A stretch of 64,000 nt of DNA from positions 80,538,001-80,602,000 of the forward strand of contig CM034546.1 of the NCBI GenBank assembly GCA_020055645.1. Direction: 5' to 3'. Below are positions 62,345 to 64,000 of the stretch, piece after piece. The notes under the pieces were generated by a model. The model had not been told where the DNA came from, did no database searches, and saw only the letters and a list, made by a program, of their open reading frames with translations. The stretch is from Tomocerus qinae. Lineage: Eukaryota > Arthropoda > Collembola > Entomobryomorpha > Tomoceridae. Position 1 is the stretch's first letter; each line of letters begins with the position of its first letter. The position numbers were made by a program, and so were the translations under genes.

Positions 62345-62892
62345 GGTGACCAGCCGGATAATGGCCGGTCGGTTGAAATTCTTTGTTAACCAGTGGCTAA
62401 ATTGCCTTAAATGGCTGGCTTAAATGGCCGGCCGGTTGAAATTCTTTGTTAATCAGTGGCTAAATTGGCTAAAATGGCCGGCCATTAAATTGGTAAACTT
62501 AAATGGAGATTGACCAGTGTTTAGAGACCGGCCATTTTAACCACCCGACCGGCTAAAATGGCTAGCCGGCTGGTCAAAAAGCTTTTTAGCCGGCTAAAAT
62601 GGAACACTGAGATTGACCAATGTGATCTGTTTTTCATACCCCTATGGAAACAGCCTAGAGACGATATCCAAAATGACTTTCTCACAGGGCAGGACTTTGA
62701 CTGCGGTACTGTCAGCTTTCAACTTTTACATTTCTATCCGCAAGTTGCTTCCACAGACCAAGGGGGTTTTCTCAGCTCACATAGCCCCATTTTTGGCCAT
62801 TTAAGCCACTGGCTAACAAAGAATTTCAACCAACCGGCCGGCCAATTTAGCCAGCCATTTTAGCCGACCAGTCGGCTGGTCACTGACCACTG
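62345..62892. mobile_element. Family-A-related composite MITE
   Basis: A diverged relative of family A with ends CGGTGACCAGCCGG and CCGACCAGTCGGCTGGTCAC. It has an internal duplication (GGTTGAAATTCTTTGTTAA twice) and is interrupted by the nested copy at 62515-62609. The conserved TCTCAGCTCACATAGCCCCA matches the TCTCAGTTCACATAGCCCCA of copy 1. The outer target duplication is not clear. Confidence 0.75.
62515..62609. mobile_element. Nested 95-bp hAT MITE, family A, short form
   Basis: Begins CAGTGTTTAGAG and ends GGAACACTG. A perfect 8-bp duplication AGATTGAC flanks it (62507-62514, 62610-62617). It is inserted inside a related older element, so it is the younger of the two. Confidence 0.9.
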
Positions 62893-64000
62893 GTTTCGAA
62901 CCCAGGAATATGAATACCAAGAATGCAAAATGCAGCAAGCAAGCAAAGGTATTATTAGCTACTAGCTGATGTTTGTTATGCAATGCATATCAGAAGTTCA
63001 GCTATTTTATCGTCAATCTAAGAGTTAAGATTTTACACCATGGGATAGACAGGCTAAATCTTCATAAAAATCAGGTATGCCCCATGGCGGTTCGAATACA
63101 TTCGTCGAGTCCAGGAATACCGTGAGTGAATGAATGTAGCAAGTAAAGGTATAAGCTCTAACAGCTGGTGATGTAGAGGTGCAATGCACAATGCACATGG
63201 AAGCCTAGCTAGCCCACCTCCTACACCTACACACCAACGCTCGCACTTCTAAGGCCATCTCATTTCATAAGATCCATATTTTTATTTAGTCTAGTTATGG
63301 GGTCATCATTGTGACCTTTTGTGACCGTCCACAGGCTGAACTAAAACAGCTACTAAGTCAAATAAGAGCTCGTTGGAAATGTCGGATGACAACTTGGTTA
63401 GTGAAGTTCAGCTATGTATTATATCTGTATCCTGATTCCCCATAAGAGGGGATATGTGGTTAATGCAATTAAAATTGCGACCTTGTGAACCTTTACGAAC
63501 CAAGTCATTTCTTTAGCTTTTCAACGAGGTATTTTTCGACTCTGTAGCTGTTGTAGAACGGCCGGATTTTGGAATCTAAGTTGACAAGTTTTCCATTCAA
63601 GCTAAAAGACCCACCTTAAGTCTAATATACACAATCGCTGTGTAATCATGTAAAATATAAATTTATAATATGTGCATATTGGTAGGTAATACTAATGTGC
63701 ACATGTAGAACATGAAAATGGTTGGAAAAAATAAGGATAGTGCAGCATGCGAACAAACATTATCGACTATTTCAAAACATCACTAAAGAAATTGAACTCA
63801 CTTATTTTTATTTCTGAAAATTTAAGTATAACATCTTGTCAGAAGAATAATGAGAAAATAAAAAAGTTTTTAATGAGATCGGCTATAAAGTGTGAACAAT
63901 GAGAATTAAAGAGAACAAGAGTTTCCAAATCAATAGTGGTGTAACCAAATGTATAAATGTTTTATGAACTGCCTGGTCGCAATGAAAAAAATGCAATTTT
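62893..64000. other. Terminal intergenic stretch, no gene seen
   Basis: Words such as GAATACCGTGAGTGAATGAA (63116) and GGAATATGAATACCAAGAATG (62906) suggest a degenerate short duplication. Otherwise featureless to the window end. Confidence 0.5.

Noticed and set aside
1-64000. tRNA or rRNA genes
   Set aside because: I saw no cloverleaf with A-box and B-box spacing and no rRNA-like conserved blocks. A tRNAscan/Infernal run would be decisive.

Overview
The window reads as an AT-rich arthropod nuclear genome. Genes are split by short GT-AG introns, many of only 45-100 nt. The gene families are animal ones: insect-type gustatory receptors, beta-COP, a fatty-acid amide hydrolase, glycosyltransferase family 92 and F-box/LRR. 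The long spaces between genes are full of small inverted-repeat elements. A springtail (Collembola) or another early-branching hexapod is my best guess, but the sequence does not prove it.

Layout. 0-3 kb (+): a FUT8-like alpha-1,6-fucosyltransferase gene whose last exons have broken frames. 5.5-13.0 kb (+): two tandem gustatory receptor genes of seven coding exons each, with matching exon phases. 13.8-15.9 kb (-): a four-exon GT92 glycosyltransferase. 18.5-22.7 kb (+): an intronless 1396-residue protein with a degenerate J domain, not otherwise identified. 24.0-25.5 kb (-): a three-exon F-box protein. 27.3-29.4 kb: two tandem copies of an element built around a 40-bp satellite. 30.8-35.2 kb (-): a fifteen-exon beta-COP gene, complete apart from one apparent missing base. 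39.1-43.2 kb (-): a seven-exon FAAH-type amidase. 44.3-45.4 kb: a foldback element with 197-bp arms that carries the same 40-bp satellite plus a 49-bp satellite. 47.9-50.3 kb: a Mutator-like element with 270-bp terminal inverted repeats, an 11-bp flanking duplication and an internally deleted FLYWCH/MULE transposase. 50.6-52.2 kb (-): a multi-pass membrane protein, possibly a chemoreceptor. 53.1-56.9 kb (-): a transposase-like gene and a DUF4806 gene that overlap by four bases (ATGA). 57-64 kb: no convincing gene, but several hAT-type MITEs with clear 8-bp target duplications.

The host genes have unrelated functions: vesicle coat, lipid amide hydrolysis, protein glycosylation, chemosensation and ubiquitin targeting. 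I see no operon-like logic. The most informative content is mobile. Several insertions keep intact target-site duplications or nearly identical arms, so transposition has been recent. Exon coordinates were assembled by hand from splice signals and reading phase. Total coding length is a multiple of three for both receptors and for the GT92, F-box, amidase, 51-kb membrane-protein and DUF4806 models. beta-COP is one base short.
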